Of a DNA stretch of 64,000 nucleotides, positions 11,439 to 24,035 are shown piece by piece (the first letter of the stretch is position 1; each line of letters starts with the position of its first letter). Source of the DNA: Chrysoporthe austroafricana (taxonomy: Eukaryota; Ascomycota; Sordariomycetes; Diaporthales; Cryphonectriaceae); the NCBI GenBank assembly GCA_001051155.2, contig JYIP02000010.1, positions 186,001 through 250,000 on the forward strand, read 5' to 3'. Made by a program: the position numbers and the translations under genes. The notes beneath the pieces were generated by a model that searched no databases, had not been told where the DNA came from, and saw only the letters and a list, made by a program, of their open reading frames with translations.

Positions 11439-13285
11439 AGACCTTCATCTGGCTAGTAAGTCGTGCACCGCCCCGTGGTACCCTTTTTTAGACTACTTGC
11501 TTGGTCTGGACTTATTGTTGACGACGTGCCCCAGCAGCGGATCCGGTCCTCCACCCGCTTTGGTTGGATACTCAGCTTCCAAATTGGATGAGACGTGGCA
11601 AATTATTCCAGCCAAAGCTATCTTGGATGGATGGGAAGGTTCGGATTCCACGAGAAGGGATTTTCAGCTTTGGTGCCAGCAGGTCATAGGGCTTGTAAAA
11701 AAGGTGTATATGCCAGCCTCGCGTGCTATTTGGTATAGACGGTGAGGTCTACCAGGTGGAGATCGGTTCAACGAAAAGAAAGGCAACCAGACTGAGTAGT
11801 GTATGTAATTGTACAAGTTTCTAAACGTGCCGCGAAGACTCAACAGTTGCTGGAACCGCTGTCCTTGAACCCACCTCCTCCCCAGGGGGCAAACCTCTCC
11901 CCTCCGCGATCCGAACCCTCGCAACGCTTCGAGAGGTTCATCTTCCAGGAGACCCCATCGTGAGTAAAAATACTGCATGTATCAGCTCCCTCGTCCTCAC
12001 AGCCTTGACATAGGCTGGCCACGCTGCTGCCCCTGATGCCGGATATGCCAACTCGCCTGCGTCGCGAGTGTTCGACCTCCATCATGCCCGTGTCCGCGGT
12101 AGCGTTCGTGACCACGACCTCGGCCTTCTGGGCGGTGCTCAAGGGTGTTGTGCCGGTCGGTCGAGCCCTACTACTACAAATCGTAAAAGTCCAAACACGC
12201 TGGCCATGAAGTCCTTCTGTCCATGCGACGAAGCCGATCCGCTCCGGTCCTGCGTTCTCGACCATCCGCAGCTCGATCGTGGCCATGCACCGCACCAGCC
12301 GTGCCAACCTGGCCCTGGGACTTAAGACACATCCGCCAACGGGTCCAAACCGAGTCGTCACTGGTAACTTACTGTGACTGCGGTGTCATACGCCATGTCG
12401 AGTAAGGCACGACCACAGCACTACAGCCAAGACAGGTAAAAAGGACATATTTCGCCCAGGCGGTGTGGTGAAGAAGAATGAATTGTTTAAAATAGAAATA
12501 TGTCTACCCTCAAAATATCTGTCTCGAACATCCCAGAAGATAGTATATTCGATCCAGCTATTAGTGAGACTGACCACGATACATAGGGGGCATGGGGAGT
12601 ATCCCGGCCTCTGCGATACATGGGTTCAGGTGTAAATTGTTTTTCTCGCACAAGTCAGAGGACTGACAACCGTGGCTCGTCTCCGCCCGGTTGCCACCCG
12701 ACCTTTCCTTTTCGTCGTATCCTCTACTCGAACTGCAGACTGTGAGCCTGCTCAGACCGAGTCATTCTTCCACCTCTCTAAGCCCCCGGATATCCAAAAA
12801 TAAAAACCCCTACCCAGCCCAGACAAGAATCGATGATGTACAAATGATGTCTTGTCGCCAGGCGTTGCCTGTTGTGGCAGTCCGATCTGCAAATGATCGA
12901 TGCGCCACGTTTGTAGTTCCCTTGCCCCTCTAGGAAAAATTTGGTATCACAAAACCATCCGTCGTGACGAGATAACGGGTACGCTGTCTCGACAGGACGA
13001 TCGCGTCGCTGAGCATCTCGAGGCTCGTGTCTCGCGCAGACGTACTGAGAAAAAGGAGAGGACGGTGGAAGGCCACTGCCATCGGTGGGTGATTAGGCTA
13101 TATGATGCCATCATCACAGCCCACAATGTTCAGCTGTTCCCACACGAAATAACACGCCGCCGGAGGTTCGTCGCGTGGATCGATGCACCGGCTACTTAAG
13201 CAGGATTCCAAAACGCCGAAGATGCCGATGATGAAAGAGTAGAGTACAGGCAAGGAGTCGTTCGTCGTAACAGTATTGATCTTGC
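11439..13285. other. Intergenic, 1.8 kb
   Basis: No gene that I can support. A minus-strand frame at 11840-12361 (173 codons) has a fairly protein-like composition but no signal peptide, domain or flanking exon; see rejected items. Confidence 0.5.
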
Positions 13286-14328
13286 TCACGCGTTGGTGAC
13301 CTAAGAGATTGTCAGTAGTGAACCGAGGCGACGCAGGTGTGTTCTGGTAGTACGTACGCGAAGTATCCGACGTGAGTAGTCTTGGTTGTCTGCGATGCTG
13401 CCACTGCTCAGCCTCCTCTGGGCCATGACAGGATCCATCCGGGCGTCCGTGTCGATGGAGTAGCTACCGCTGCTTCCAGGAGGCTTCATGAAGGCGTTGA
13501 CCGCGGCGTTGCGGCGGTGCTCTTCCTCGATCTCCCGGTTCTTCCTGCGTCGCATCCAGAAGAACATACCTCCAGCTATGGCGAGCAAGGCGACGACGCC
13601 GACCACAACTCCTGCCACGATGCCACCCACACTCGCCGAGCCCTTGCCGGATGACGCTGAAGCACTCGAGGTGACATAAACGACGCTGGCTGTTACGGGA
13701 AGTTAGCAGAGCGACCTTATTGTACTGCAGGACCAGGTAACTCACTCTGGCCGCCCGAGACGACGGTGGACGAGGCGACTACACTGCCTGTGCCGCTTGC
13801 CGAGCTCGACGCATTGTCTGTGGAGTATGAGACCTCAAGCGAGATCCCTGTGTTGAACACCGAGAAGTATTTGGTGTTGTCCGAAAAGCCACCACCTGAA
13901 ACATGTTAGCCATGACCTAGCAACGAGCTGTCGCGAGAGAGAAGGGACTCACAAGCCTCTTGAGGGTAACCGGCACAGCCAATGTCGCACTTGGAATCGG
14001 CCGCCTTCGTATCCTCCGGAGGGTACTCATTACCGCACCAGCATTGATTACCATCCGTCATCGCGGCCACCAGATAGCCTGCGTCTGTACAATTGACGGT
14101 CGCACACGAACCTCGGGATTGGAATACCGAGACGTTTCTCAGGATCAAGTCACCCCATGATGAGAAGCAACCCTGGGAGATGGCAACGCCGAGCGTGGGC
14201 TCAGCTGAAGGCGACGCAACGCCGGTCGCAGTCGAAGCGGTCGAAGAGGTGGTGTCACTCGTGGTAGTGGCGGCGTATGCCGGGTATGCAGCGGCGACTA
14301 CGGCCGCGAAGATTGTGGTTAATCTCAT
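13286..14328 (-). CDS. WSC-domain membrane protein (cell-wall stress sensor type)
   Basis: Four exons, 14328-13953, 13895-13746, 13689-13358 and 13300-13286, separated by introns of 57, 56 and 57 nt, encode 290 residues. Residues 1-19 are a signal peptide. A Ser/Thr-rich segment follows, then a WSC domain from GCFSSWG to about residue 140 with eight cysteines (motifs NQCWCGN and CDIGCAGYPQEACGGG; the last is created by splicing). Next come a Ser/Gly-rich stretch, one transmembrane helix (GGIVAGVVVGVVALLAIAGG) with a MRRRK stop-transfer signal, and a cytoplasmic tail ending DYSRRILRVTNA, which resembles tails of fungal Wsc-like sensors. Such proteins sense wall stress and signal via Rom2/Rho1 to the cell-integrity MAP-kinase pathway; that role here is inferred from architecture. 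Confidence 0.9.
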
Positions 14329-14871
14329 CTTGGCTGTGACTCTTGGTCGGTCGAACGAGGAGGATTTGAGTCTAGGTGCGTGACGAATGTCAAGTCGGAG
14401 GGACGGAATCGGATCAACGACTCGGTCTGACTTGAACGTGAAGGCGTTTGAGCGAGTGTCGTAGAGGTATTGATGAGGTTGGCAGAGCTAATGGGGGTGT
14501 CGACAGGATCGTGGGAATTGCCGTCGTCCGATTTGTGTGGTATCGGGGTACCTCCTTTGTTTATCGAAGGTATCAACACGCCACGGGGATGGTCACCCGA
14601 CTCGAGTGGTGTTATGTCGGCGGCCTAGTACGAGCAAGAACAGGTACGAAGACGTGTCGAACAAAGACTCGAGCGATCGGCTTGCGAGGCGACGGCGAGG
14701 AAGTATCGCAGTCCCTTTGTTCGTGCTAATCCAAGTCGTCCCGTTTCCTGGCCTTGGGAACGACTGTTCCTTTTTATTCTCCCTCCTGATGCTCACAGCT
14801 GAGATGACATCGACCTATCCCGAACAAGAGCGTCGACCCTTCTTCGCCGGCAGTTGATGAGGAGAGGCGGC

Positions 14872-14935
14872 GGCGGCGGCGGCGGCTGCTGTTGTTGCTG
14901 CTGCTGCTGCTGCTGTTGTTGATGTTGTTGTCTGA
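14872..14935. repeat. Trinucleotide repeat (GGC)n-(TGT/TGC)n
   Basis: Imperfect CTG/TTG repeat preceded by a GGC repeat, about 0.55 kb upstream of the WSC start codon. Confidence 0.9.
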
Positions 14936-17117
14936 CAGACCTACCCGGGAGGGATGGACAGACAATGGCGGCTTGTCGTTCGGTCTGGGGAAGGGCAGCC
15001 GTGGAATTCGGGGGTTGGATAGACTGTCGGAGGGCCAAGTAAGGGAAATCAACAGGCCAAGGGATGTCAGCCGGGTTGAGGGTGAGGTCTCGAAACGTGG
15101 TCGCGGGCGGATCGTCTATGAATAGGGGGTGGCCGTGGGGGTTGGTCCTGTCCGCTTCCAGCCACGCACGCCCAGGTCAAGGTCAACAAGACGAGACGGC
15201 AGACGGGAAGGCTACCCAACAATTGACGATGCAACGAGGACGGATCCGGACTGGATTGGACAGAGTCGAGAGAAAACGAAACGAACGACGGGGGCGCGGG
15301 CGAATGGCGGGCGTCGTGCGTGTGCGCTGTTTCGGGGTGTCTCACAGCCTCTTCCAAGGTTTTGGTCTCTCACTCTCTCACTCTCGTCTCGACAGATTTA
15401 GAACGGTCGCTGTGCGAGAGAGGGGAGGGGGAGGTGGCGGAGGGAGGAGGGAAGGTTGATGGGACGAAAGGCGATCAGAGGGAGAGAAGAAACGACTGTG
15501 TGCGTGTGTCGGTGCGAAAAGTGACGGGATGAGGATGAAAAGGGAACGGACGGTGGGTTCGTCTGGCTGGAGAAGCGAGCGTACAGCCAGTGCAAGTTGC
15601 AGCGGCAGGTTGAAAAGAGTGGTCTGGTTCAGGTCATGTCAGGCCAGGTCGGTCAGGCCTGGGGGTCAGATCGTGCGTGTGTGAGGGAGGGAAAGGAACG
15701 AGGAGAGGAGAGAGATGATGGACACGGGGGCAGAGACTTGGCTGTCTCAGTCATCAGTCCCTCGGCACCTTGCTTGGGTCTCCCCCTCCCCTCCCTCTGC
15801 TCCTGCCCTGCTCCTGCCCTGCCGCTCCAGGCTCCCCCTCCTCCCTGCCCCAGCGCTGGCCTGCTCCTGCCCTGCCACGCCAACTCATGCACCAGGCACA
15901 TGCTCCTTGCTCCCCGTCGAGACAGGGCAGGTACCCACCCGTCCCACGGCCTGGAACGGAAGGAAGCCCACCGCCGCACCCGTGACACAGTGGCACCGTG
16001 CTGTGGGAGGTACACAGCACGGCCGCCGTCGACCCACTGCCTCAAGCGCCAGGTGCCCAAGGTTGGCAGGGGCCGGGGGCCAGGGGGCGTGGGGCAGGGG
16101 CCATGCGCTGCACCTTCCCACGCCCCGATTTGCCCAAATCTCACTTGCCATAATAGAGGCCCCACAATCACGGTCGAGGGAGATGGCTCATGGCCACCAG
16201 GCACATGAGGTACTGCTGCGTACGGCCCAGGCCTGACCTCGCGGTCCTCGCTGCCTGCGCCCTGCGAGCCGCCTGGCGCTCTGCCCCTCCGTCTCCTGTC
16301 GTGCGTGCGCAGGCGAGGCACCGTACTGAGCGCCCAGCACGTGTGCGTACGCGTGTTGCCCGGTTGCGGGAACGCACCACTCGTACCAAGTAGGCAGAGA
16401 CGGGAAATTACTGATGGGGCCCCTTTCGGCGATCGACGGTACGTACCCTCGCGCTGCCGCCTCTGAGTGGACGGAAGCGGGATCTGTTCCTGACTTGTCA
16501 TGGGTGTGGGGCCCCACCTCATCACCCGCTCACACAGTGCCTTCCTCGCGCTACTGTGAGCACATGCGAGTCCCTGCCTCACGACGTGCCCGATCAAATT
16601 TTGGGTTTGATCATGATGGGACCCCACTGCCGCCCCTCGGGGCCAATCGCCGTCCAGGGCTCGGGTCCCTCCCCAGACACAGACAGGTCCAGCATGAAAC
16701 GGGAAGCCTGCCAAAAGCAACGACCCCCCCAGTGCTTTCCTCGGCGCGTTGTACCTGCTACCATAGCGTGCATAAGTCGCAAGTAAGAGTTTTTGGGCGA
16801 TGACGAAACGCCCCTGCCCATTTCACCCGCATTGGATTAATCTAACAAGCGATGTCAAGGCGGATGTCTCCTGAGCTCCTCGAAATGAGCGTCCTGATAG
16901 CGGGCGCGGCCTCCAGACCGTCGCCGCGCTATCACCGCCGTGCCCACGGGCTGGGCTGGATACCCTCATGCCCCCTCTCCGTGATAACGACACGCGGCCA
17001 AGCCCAGCCGCCAACGCCCACCATTCCCTTCTGGGCCTGACGGACAGCCTCGCGGTGGAATACCGGAATACTAAAACGCTCGAGACTACCAGCCTAGGCC
17101 GCACTCGGTTGGCCTCT

Positions 17118-17161
17118 CGCCCTCGCCCTCGCCCTCGACCTAGCCCTCGACCTCGACCTCG
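17118..17161. repeat. CCTCG(C/A) hexanucleotide array
   Basis: About seven imperfect copies of CCTCGC/CCTCGA in tandem. Confidence 0.9.
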
Positions 17162-20112
17162 ACGACCGCTGACGCGCACGGCACCCGCCCTGAAGATCAC
17201 GACTGCCGTTGCAGATGGCCCAGGCCAGACAGAGGAGCCCGGCCCGTCAGAATCGTGCATGCGGCCTGCCGAAGACGGACCGACGTGGTCGACGGCGGCG
17301 GCGACGGCGTGCATGCATGCATGCAGCGCGCAGGCAGAGGTTTCTTCTTGACGATGCTGCTCGTATACTCGACACAACAGCTCGCATGTCGTCGGCGGCC
17401 AGCATGGCACACGTTCTACGTGTGCAACACGGCCACGCCCTTTGTGTCTCCCCGGCTGCGATACCATCCAGCAGGCGGCCGCAGCGTCCACGTCTCACCA
17501 TCTGGTAGTGATCCTCCCGAGCACGAGTCAAAAGGCCCAACGGCTCGGTCGCGCGATCGTAATCGCGTTTCAATTGTCGCCGTGACCCCCAGACGATCGA
17601 CTGGATCGCCCACGGCTCCAGCGATCAGTACACAACCACATGGCGCATGCTATAGTAGTAGCTTTCTCAAGGCATTGGAAGGGGGCCCATTGGGTTGCAT
17701 CCGTTTCCCAGCGCCGAGCCCTTGGCGGTAGCTTCTTCTAGCGGTGTCGATACGAGGCACACAGGACCATTTTGGCTTCTCTTGGTGAACCCCCAACCAT
17801 CCACGCCGGCCCGGACAACTGGTGCACTGCTGTAGGCCTGGCTTTGTCATACGTGCAGTAGCTTTCTAGCCACGCAGCCACGGCCACTTACGGGCGTCGC
17901 TGTCCAGACCACAAGGGCGCGGCCATCTCACCTGCAGCACACGTCGACGGGCAGGTGGCCGACAATACGAGCCCAACATCATCTCCCTTGCCGTGAACTA
18001 TCAGCGGAAAGTTGCCAGATCCGGAAGAACATTCGGATACACGGAACGTACTGCTGCCATCCGTTGATAACGGAGGCTGGCTCTGCACGCGAGGGAGGCC
18101 CGGCCATTCTTCCATGCCGTTCGCTGTGCGCCGAGCATGAATCAGCAATGTCGCTTCGTGCCTGCACAGCCTCACCACAACCAGAAAACTTTCTTTTGCG
18201 GCCCACGTCGCGGCAATAGCATCCTATCAAGCGCCGTCAAGAGCCTGCGTCCGACGCGACACGCCTGTCGTCCCCGAGACAACATCACTAGCAGGCCGCC
18301 CTGCTTAGCTGATGAGACTAGTCGCGGGATCAAGCTGCCGGTTGCGCCTGGTCGTCGTCGTCCTCAGCGACCCTTGCGGGGAGCTCACAGCATGCAGTCT
18401 AGCTACTCCAGCCTGCCTCAGGAATTGGATCTCGTCAGCACCGGCGTCGCGGCTGGGTGCGTGCAAGGCCGTGGGCCGTGACTGCGTCCGTCCGGCCGGC
18501 GGAACCGGCCTTGGCAACGAGATGGTTCCGTGGTGGTCAGACCTCTGGAGTCGCAACCAGCAGTGTGGTGCCGTCGCAAGGGGCTAAACCTTGATTGCGA
18601 ATCCCCTGCCCGATCTGGACAGGCCAGACAACAGGCCTGGCCGGTTCGGGCTGGCTCGTGGTATCGGTCTCGATGTGAGATTTCCAAGACGACGACGCGT
18701 ACGGCGATGGATGGATCCATTGCCAGCTTCGATTTGGCTCCCTGCTGCCATAAGCCGATTCTCCCGTCAATAGTCTCGGGCCCTGTGGATCCACGAGCCC
18801 GTATCCCGCGCCGGATCTCGTCATTTCGCAGCCCTACGCGGCACGGGCGTGTTTACGGTACGAACGCCGCTATTTCGTGGAAATGGGCCAGGATCCTGTT
18901 AAGCGAGTGCTTTTTATATCCCGATCCACCTCCACATGGGAAGGCCTCTGCGGTAAATGTCAAGATAACTTTGAAAAAACCTTCAACCCATCCTGTCCCG
19001 CCATCCTGGGCGGCAAGGTCGGCAGACAAGCTGGGTGGGGGGGAGCTAAGTCAATGAGCACCAGCTCACCCCAAGGATATACTATGTGCACTCCGTATGT
19101 GCTGTGTCAGCAGTCCCAGACATGTTTTCTGCGTGGCCGGCCTTCCTCCGGCCTGGGAAACGCCATCCTTCTTGTCTGGAGGACGGCCGCTCGAGAGGGC
19201 CAGGGCCAGCACGCTAACAGACAGCGCCCGTTGGCACTAGTTCGTTCGTTCCAGAGTTGGCTGGCGGGTTGACAAGGCGGGTTCCCCGGACGCGGGCGTT
19301 CGCGGGGGACCCGGAAATTTGGTCTTCTCGTGTCTGGCCCACCCAAATCACCAACTCTGAGTGGGAGTGGCAGCCTGGCGGTCCTCGGTGCGGAAGTCGC
19401 TGATGAGCACCTCGTTTTCCCAGAACTTGCCCACATTGCCCGCCACATCACGAACCTCTCTATTGAGCCGCGGAGCCGTGGTAGACGGATGCGTTTCACA
19501 GCGCGATGATCTCATCCTGCTCCGGCTCCAATCCTGCTGATAGGCGGTCGTCGGTGTCCGTGGACGTCCACCGCCGACCAACGACAGGCAAGGTTGACGA
19601 AGCGGCACCCATCAATATGAAACGACACGTGGGGACGACCGGGTGTGCGCTCCCACGTCTCTCTGGAGGCCGCCGCCGCCCGTCCGCAGCGCCAGATTGG
19701 CTCTGACTGTGATGAAGGGGACGAGATATGCTTGTTCACTGTCTAATCTCTCCGCTGATCGCGGGGTGAATGACAAGCTCCAGCCGAGGTCGTGGTGCGG
19801 TGGTAGAGGCTTCTTGGAGCTGTCCTCGTGACAGGAGAACGCACCACAAGCGCGATTCCCCCTGGACCTCCTGTGCCCCCCCCCCAGACTACACCCAGAT
19901 TAAAAAAAAAAAAAAGCCCCTGACTTCGACTTCCATGAGATTGCGTGAAGGGTTAGGGTTGTAGTGGCCTGGTCCTATGCCGCTCGTAGCCGACGCATCC
20001 CGCCCGACTCGGCATAGACGTCATTGGCATTCCCGAGTCTGTAGAGCCTCAATTGAAGCCTCTCCTGTGATTTCGTCACGATCTCCATCGCCCAGAGCCA
20101 TTGAAGCCCAGC

Positions 20113-21310
20113 ATGCCTCCACGAACGCTCCTCCTCCGCCTCCCACGGCGGCCCGTCCCCGGCCCCGGCCCCGTCCTCCTGCCCGCTGCCTGGCGATGCT
20201 ACTCCACGAGCCCCGCGGACGAACCCCCCCTAATCCGCATCACCAATCTCCCCGCCCCGAACACGGGCCACATCCGCATCCTGGAGCTCAATCGGCCGTC
20301 GGCGCGGAACGCCATCTCCCGTGCGCTCCTGCGCAACCTTCGCGACGAGGTCGACGCCGTGCACGCGCAGTACGACGCGGCGACGGGGGACGAGCTGCCC
20401 GCCAAGAGCTGGAACAACCGGTTCGGCGGGCTTGCCGGCGAGGACGAGAAGGGCCCCACGAGGGCGGTGATCATCGCGAGCGCGGTGGACAGCTGCTTCT
20501 GTGCCGGGGCAGACCTGAAGGAGAGGAGGGGCTTCACGCCGGAAGAGTGAGTCCGGGCCTCCCCCGCCCGTCAACGCCGCCGCCACCACCACCACATGCT
20601 TGGTGGACAGGACCGAGCCCCGTCGTCTGGTTCCTGACCCCAGGGCGCGGACACCATATTCAGACAAGCCACACCGGCTGACAACCCCCCACAGGACCGA
20701 GGCCTTCCTAACGACGCTCCGAGCGACGTTCACCACCCTCTCCGCCCTCCCCATCCCGACCATCTCGGCCATCGGCTCCCTCGCCCTCGGCGGCGGCCTC
20801 GAGCTCGCCCTGTCCACGCACTTCCGGGTGCTCTCGTCCAACGCCATCGTCGGCCTGCCCGAGACGCGGCTGGGCATCATCCCGGGCGCAGGCGGCACGC
20901 ACCGCCTCCCCTCGCTCATCGGGATCGGCCGCGCGCGCGACCTCGTCCTCACGGGGCGGCGGGTGTCGGCGCCCGAGGCGTACTTCCTGGGCATCGCAGA
21001 CCGGCTCGTCGAAGTGCTGCCCGAGACGGACGCGGACGCGGAGGCGCTGCGGGCCGGGGACGCGGACGGGGCCGCGACCGGCCGCATCCTGGCGCTGGCG
21101 CGCCGCGACGTGCTGAGCGAGAGCGTGCGGCTCGCGGCGGAGATCTGCGAGGGCGGGCCCGTCGCGGTGCGCGCGGCGCTGCAGGCGGTGCAGCGGCCGC
21201 ACGAGAGCGTGGAGAACGCCATGTACGAGAGGGTCGTGCGCACGGAGGACCGGGACGAGGCCCTGAGGGCGTTCGGGGAGAAGCGGAAGCCTGTGTTCAA
21301 GGGGAGGTGA
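20113..21310 (+). CDS. AUH: Methylglutaconyl-CoA hydratase (AUH-type enoyl-CoA hydratase), mitochondrial
   Basis: Exons 20113-20546 and 20695-21310 (148-nt intron) give 349 residues. The start is the ATG of MPPRTLLLRLPRRP, an Arg/Leu/Pro-rich presequence that continues to RCYSTS, typical of matrix import and cleavage. The crotonase fold follows: ILELNRPSARNAIS, the oxyanion-hole segment SCFCAGADLKERRGF, then GSLALGGGLELALS and the catalytic-Glu region LPETRLGIIPGAGGT. The C-terminal helices end in KRKPVFKGR, a typical family ending. It hydrates 3-methylglutaconyl-CoA to HMG-CoA in leucine breakdown; other mitochondrial crotonases are the main alternative. Genes of the other leucine-pathway enzymes are not in this window. 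Confidence 0.88.
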
Positions 21311-22837
21311 GGCCCGCTGGGGGTGTCCTCGAGAGGCCAGGATGGGCGCGGCGGCAATGGCCAGTCAGGCGGGAGTTCAGCCAGCGACCATCGCCTGGCC
21401 GCTGTGCTGTTTCTGGGAAGTGTTGGCCTCATCGGTACGCCGGGTAGGTGATTCGATACCGCAGTCGTCTTTTTTTCTCGACCTTCTGGGTTATGACTGC
21501 CTCACCGCCTTGAATGAGGCCTAGGAGGGAGAGAGGCCGCTTTTTATGTAGGACACGGCGCCTCGAATTTTTTTGCCACCGGGGAACTCTCAAGCAAATG
21601 AGCCCTGTGCCTCAATTCTGTGGGCTAGCTACATATATGCCTTTTCCATCCTCGGGCTGCGGCACTCCGGCCTCAATATCTACTATAGTAGCCGCGAAGG
21701 CCCACTGTGCTGGGCGCATTTTTGGAGATCTTGTCGTACCAAACTAGACATGCGTTGAAACGCTCATACCAGCCGCGCGTAGCTGTAAGGACGGGAGGAG
21801 GTAGTGGCTGCATGTGACTGCTGATCTGGCACGCCCTGCGTAACCCCTATTCTTCAAGCCTCGACATCCATCCTTGCATTGCCAGGCCCTTGTCATTCCC
21901 TTAGCTTCTGGCCTCAGAGACTCGACATTCTCCTCGTCACAGATGGTCATTTCCCATAGAGGGCGCCGTTCGTTTCCAGCTGGGCGGGGAATGGAGAAGG
22001 TATGGGGAGGGTATGGGGAGGGTATGTCACGACTTCCCGGCCTTCGGATTGAGGCTCAGGCACGATGCCACCCTGCTTCGGCTCGTCTCCTGCCTGCAAC
22101 GGCTCTGCCTCGACTCCTCAACAGCTCCATGAAAATCGACTGTTCGGACCCGGCAGCATTTCGGGATACCGTTGGATGGTGATGCCCCCAGCATACCCGT
22201 CTTGCTGGTCAAAGGTCAGGGTCCTGCTCGAGACGAGGCTCGGGATTCAGTCACTCCGCACAAGGATAGCACCTATACGCGACTCGAGGACTGCGAGGGC
22301 TGCAAGACCCTCGAGAGGCAAAGGTTTGGGGCAATTGTTAACGTCCTCGCGGGTAGGAGGCTAACTCATCACCTAGGTGCGACTCCGCATTCTATGGCCA
22401 TCCACGTCTAGCTTTTGGTTGCATACCTAAGTCATGGGGATCGCGCGCCGATAGATGAGCATCTGATAATAAACGTACCATTTACTGCGCATCTTAGCGG
22501 GACTGTAGCCGAACGGATCGTCACCTCTCTCCCGGGAGCGATCGCTGATAGGCTGTCATCGTTTCTTGAAGGGGGGGGGGCATACTTGGCAGTTGTGGGG
22601 CTACTTTGCAAATGGCAGGCTGGAGAATTAACAATGGTATGGATGAGTGCAAGCTGGGTCGGGTCTGGCAGCTCTCAGCGACACGATATAAGTATGACCG
22701 GTTTGTCTTCTTCTACGAGGACACTGGTAAACCGTTGATTAATCTGATGTGCCTCTCGCCGTGATTGCATGCGAAGTCTGCTGTCGCAGTCCCTTACTGT
22801 TGGTTCCACTGCGAGAATTGCCCCAGACACTTCCCAG
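21311..22837. other. Intergenic, 1.5 kb
   Basis: No supported gene. There is a short GGTATGGGGAG tandem repeat near 21998-22025 and a G-run near 22570-22580. Confidence 0.55.
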
Positions 22838-24035
22838 ATGGACGCCGACCGACTCTCTTTGTCGAACAGTCGGCTTAGTCATGAGTCGACATATCAGCTT
22901 CAAGACAACCTAGATCTAGGGGCGGGGTCCCCAGTATCAGTGGTCCCACCATCAGCAACCTTAGCTGCCGGGGGTATGGTGCATCATCTCCTGCCACAAA
23001 GCTATCCAACCACATCAAGCTCTAGCTCGTGGGCAGACCTGGTAAGCACCTCAGCTCCTCAGCTCTTCGCTTGTCCCGACGCAGGAAGCTGATTCACAAA
23101 GCCCACGCCGAACATTCCTGGCCAACACGATTCGCCCTTTATCACTGCTCCCTCGGCACTGTCTGGACCTGGAACTGTAGGGTTTCCTGATGCCGTCGTG
23201 GGCTTATATGTGCCCAACCCACCCATCTCATCTCCATCCGCATCCCAATGGCCCTATGTGCAACAGTTCGCCTGGAGTAGCACACTTGCTGGTCCTACAA
23301 CGTTTCCACAGGGTCAGTCAGGTCCACCATGGATAGCTACTGAGGGGCTAGACCAGGCCAACGTCGGAGGTTTTGGGAGCGGTTCCGCCCGCCCCGCATC
23401 CTGGCAGCCCCCATTCGTGGATGCCACCTATAGAGGCGACCCCGCGAGCACTTCTGGACTGCCCGACTTCCATTACGCCAGCTACGCAGCAGCCGGCGCC
23501 GGGGATGGACTACGTATGCAAGCTCCCAGCATACCCTCGATTGCCAGCTGGCAAGGCTCAGGTGCCGTTCCTGCGCCGACTCTTGAACCCTCGCGACCAG
23601 ACTCGGGCGAGAGCGCCATCTCATCCCAGGAAAACCGCGAGGCGGGGAGGGTGGCTACATTCAATCAATTATGCTATGAGCATTACCAAGGGCAGTATCC
23701 TACTCAGACCCCGCCAAAGTACGTAGTTTGGGACAGCCCCTATTCTACGTGCATTCCTCGTTCCTTGCCTTTGACTTCCTCCTGGGCTGACCATATTCCG
23801 CAGCCGCCACCGGGCCCAAGTAACCAAGACTTACATGTGCCCCGATCCAAATTGTTATTTCACAGCCGACTCTCTCAAGGACGTCATGCGCCACTTAGGT
23901 ACTAAGCGGCACCAACAAGAAGCCAGTCACATCCAGCTGGAGAAACAGGTATGCAGCGTCGCGGGATGTAATTATTCAAGTTATCGGTTGGACAACTTCA
24001 ACCGGCATGTGAAGAAAGTGCATGGGCTTGAATAG
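22838..24035 (+). CDS. C2H2 zinc-finger protein, paralogue A
   Basis: Proposed exons 22838-23041, 23102-23718 and 23804-24035 give 350 residues. The first 270 residues are Ser/Pro-rich and low-complexity. After the second intron (phase 2) the sequence reads RHRAQVTKTYMCPDPNCYF...HLGTKRH and then CSVAGCNYSSYRLDNFNRHVKKVH: two CX4C-type C2H2 fingers at the very C-terminus. The finger that should straddle intron 2 is degenerate here (one Cys, LCYEHYQG), unlike paralogue B. The intron-1 acceptor is uncertain: a TGA just upstream forces use of an AAG acceptor at 23099-23101 in my model. Probably a nuclear DNA-binding regulator; target unknown. It lies 1.5 kb upstream of its paralogue, same strand. 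Confidence 0.72.

Larger units (their letters stand above)
14329..20112. other. Intergenic, 5.8 kb, GC-rich and gene-poor
   Basis: Upstream region of the WSC gene (-) and of the methylglutaconyl-CoA hydratase gene (+). It contains a CAG/CAA-type repeat (14872-14935), a CCTCG(A/C) hexamer array (17118-17161), GCAT palindromes near 17311-17323, and C- and A-homopolymers near 19867-19915. The longest open frame (minus strand 15653-16720, 355 codons) has no signal, domain or repeat and probably reflects GC content. Confidence 0.55.

Noticed and set aside
11840..12361. 173-codon minus-strand frame with fairly normal composition
   Set aside because: No signal peptide or recognised domain, and no upstream exon could be joined in frame. 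Possible small gene, but unsupported.
15653..16720. 355-codon open frame on the minus strand
   Set aside because: GC-rich, Gly/Arg/Pro/His-rich text without domain, signal peptide or repeat; an equally long plus-strand frame overlaps it. It looks like chance absence of stops.
17311..17323. GCATGCATGCATGC palindrome
   Set aside because: Short simple repeat; nothing links it to a regulatory protein.
16823..17491. 222-codon minus-strand frame over the CCTCG array
   Set aside because: Arg/Gly repeats come from the hexanucleotide repeat; no other support.
20230..21432. 400-codon minus-strand frame
   Set aside because: It is the antisense shadow of the methylglutaconyl-CoA hydratase exons, whose motifs are unambiguous.
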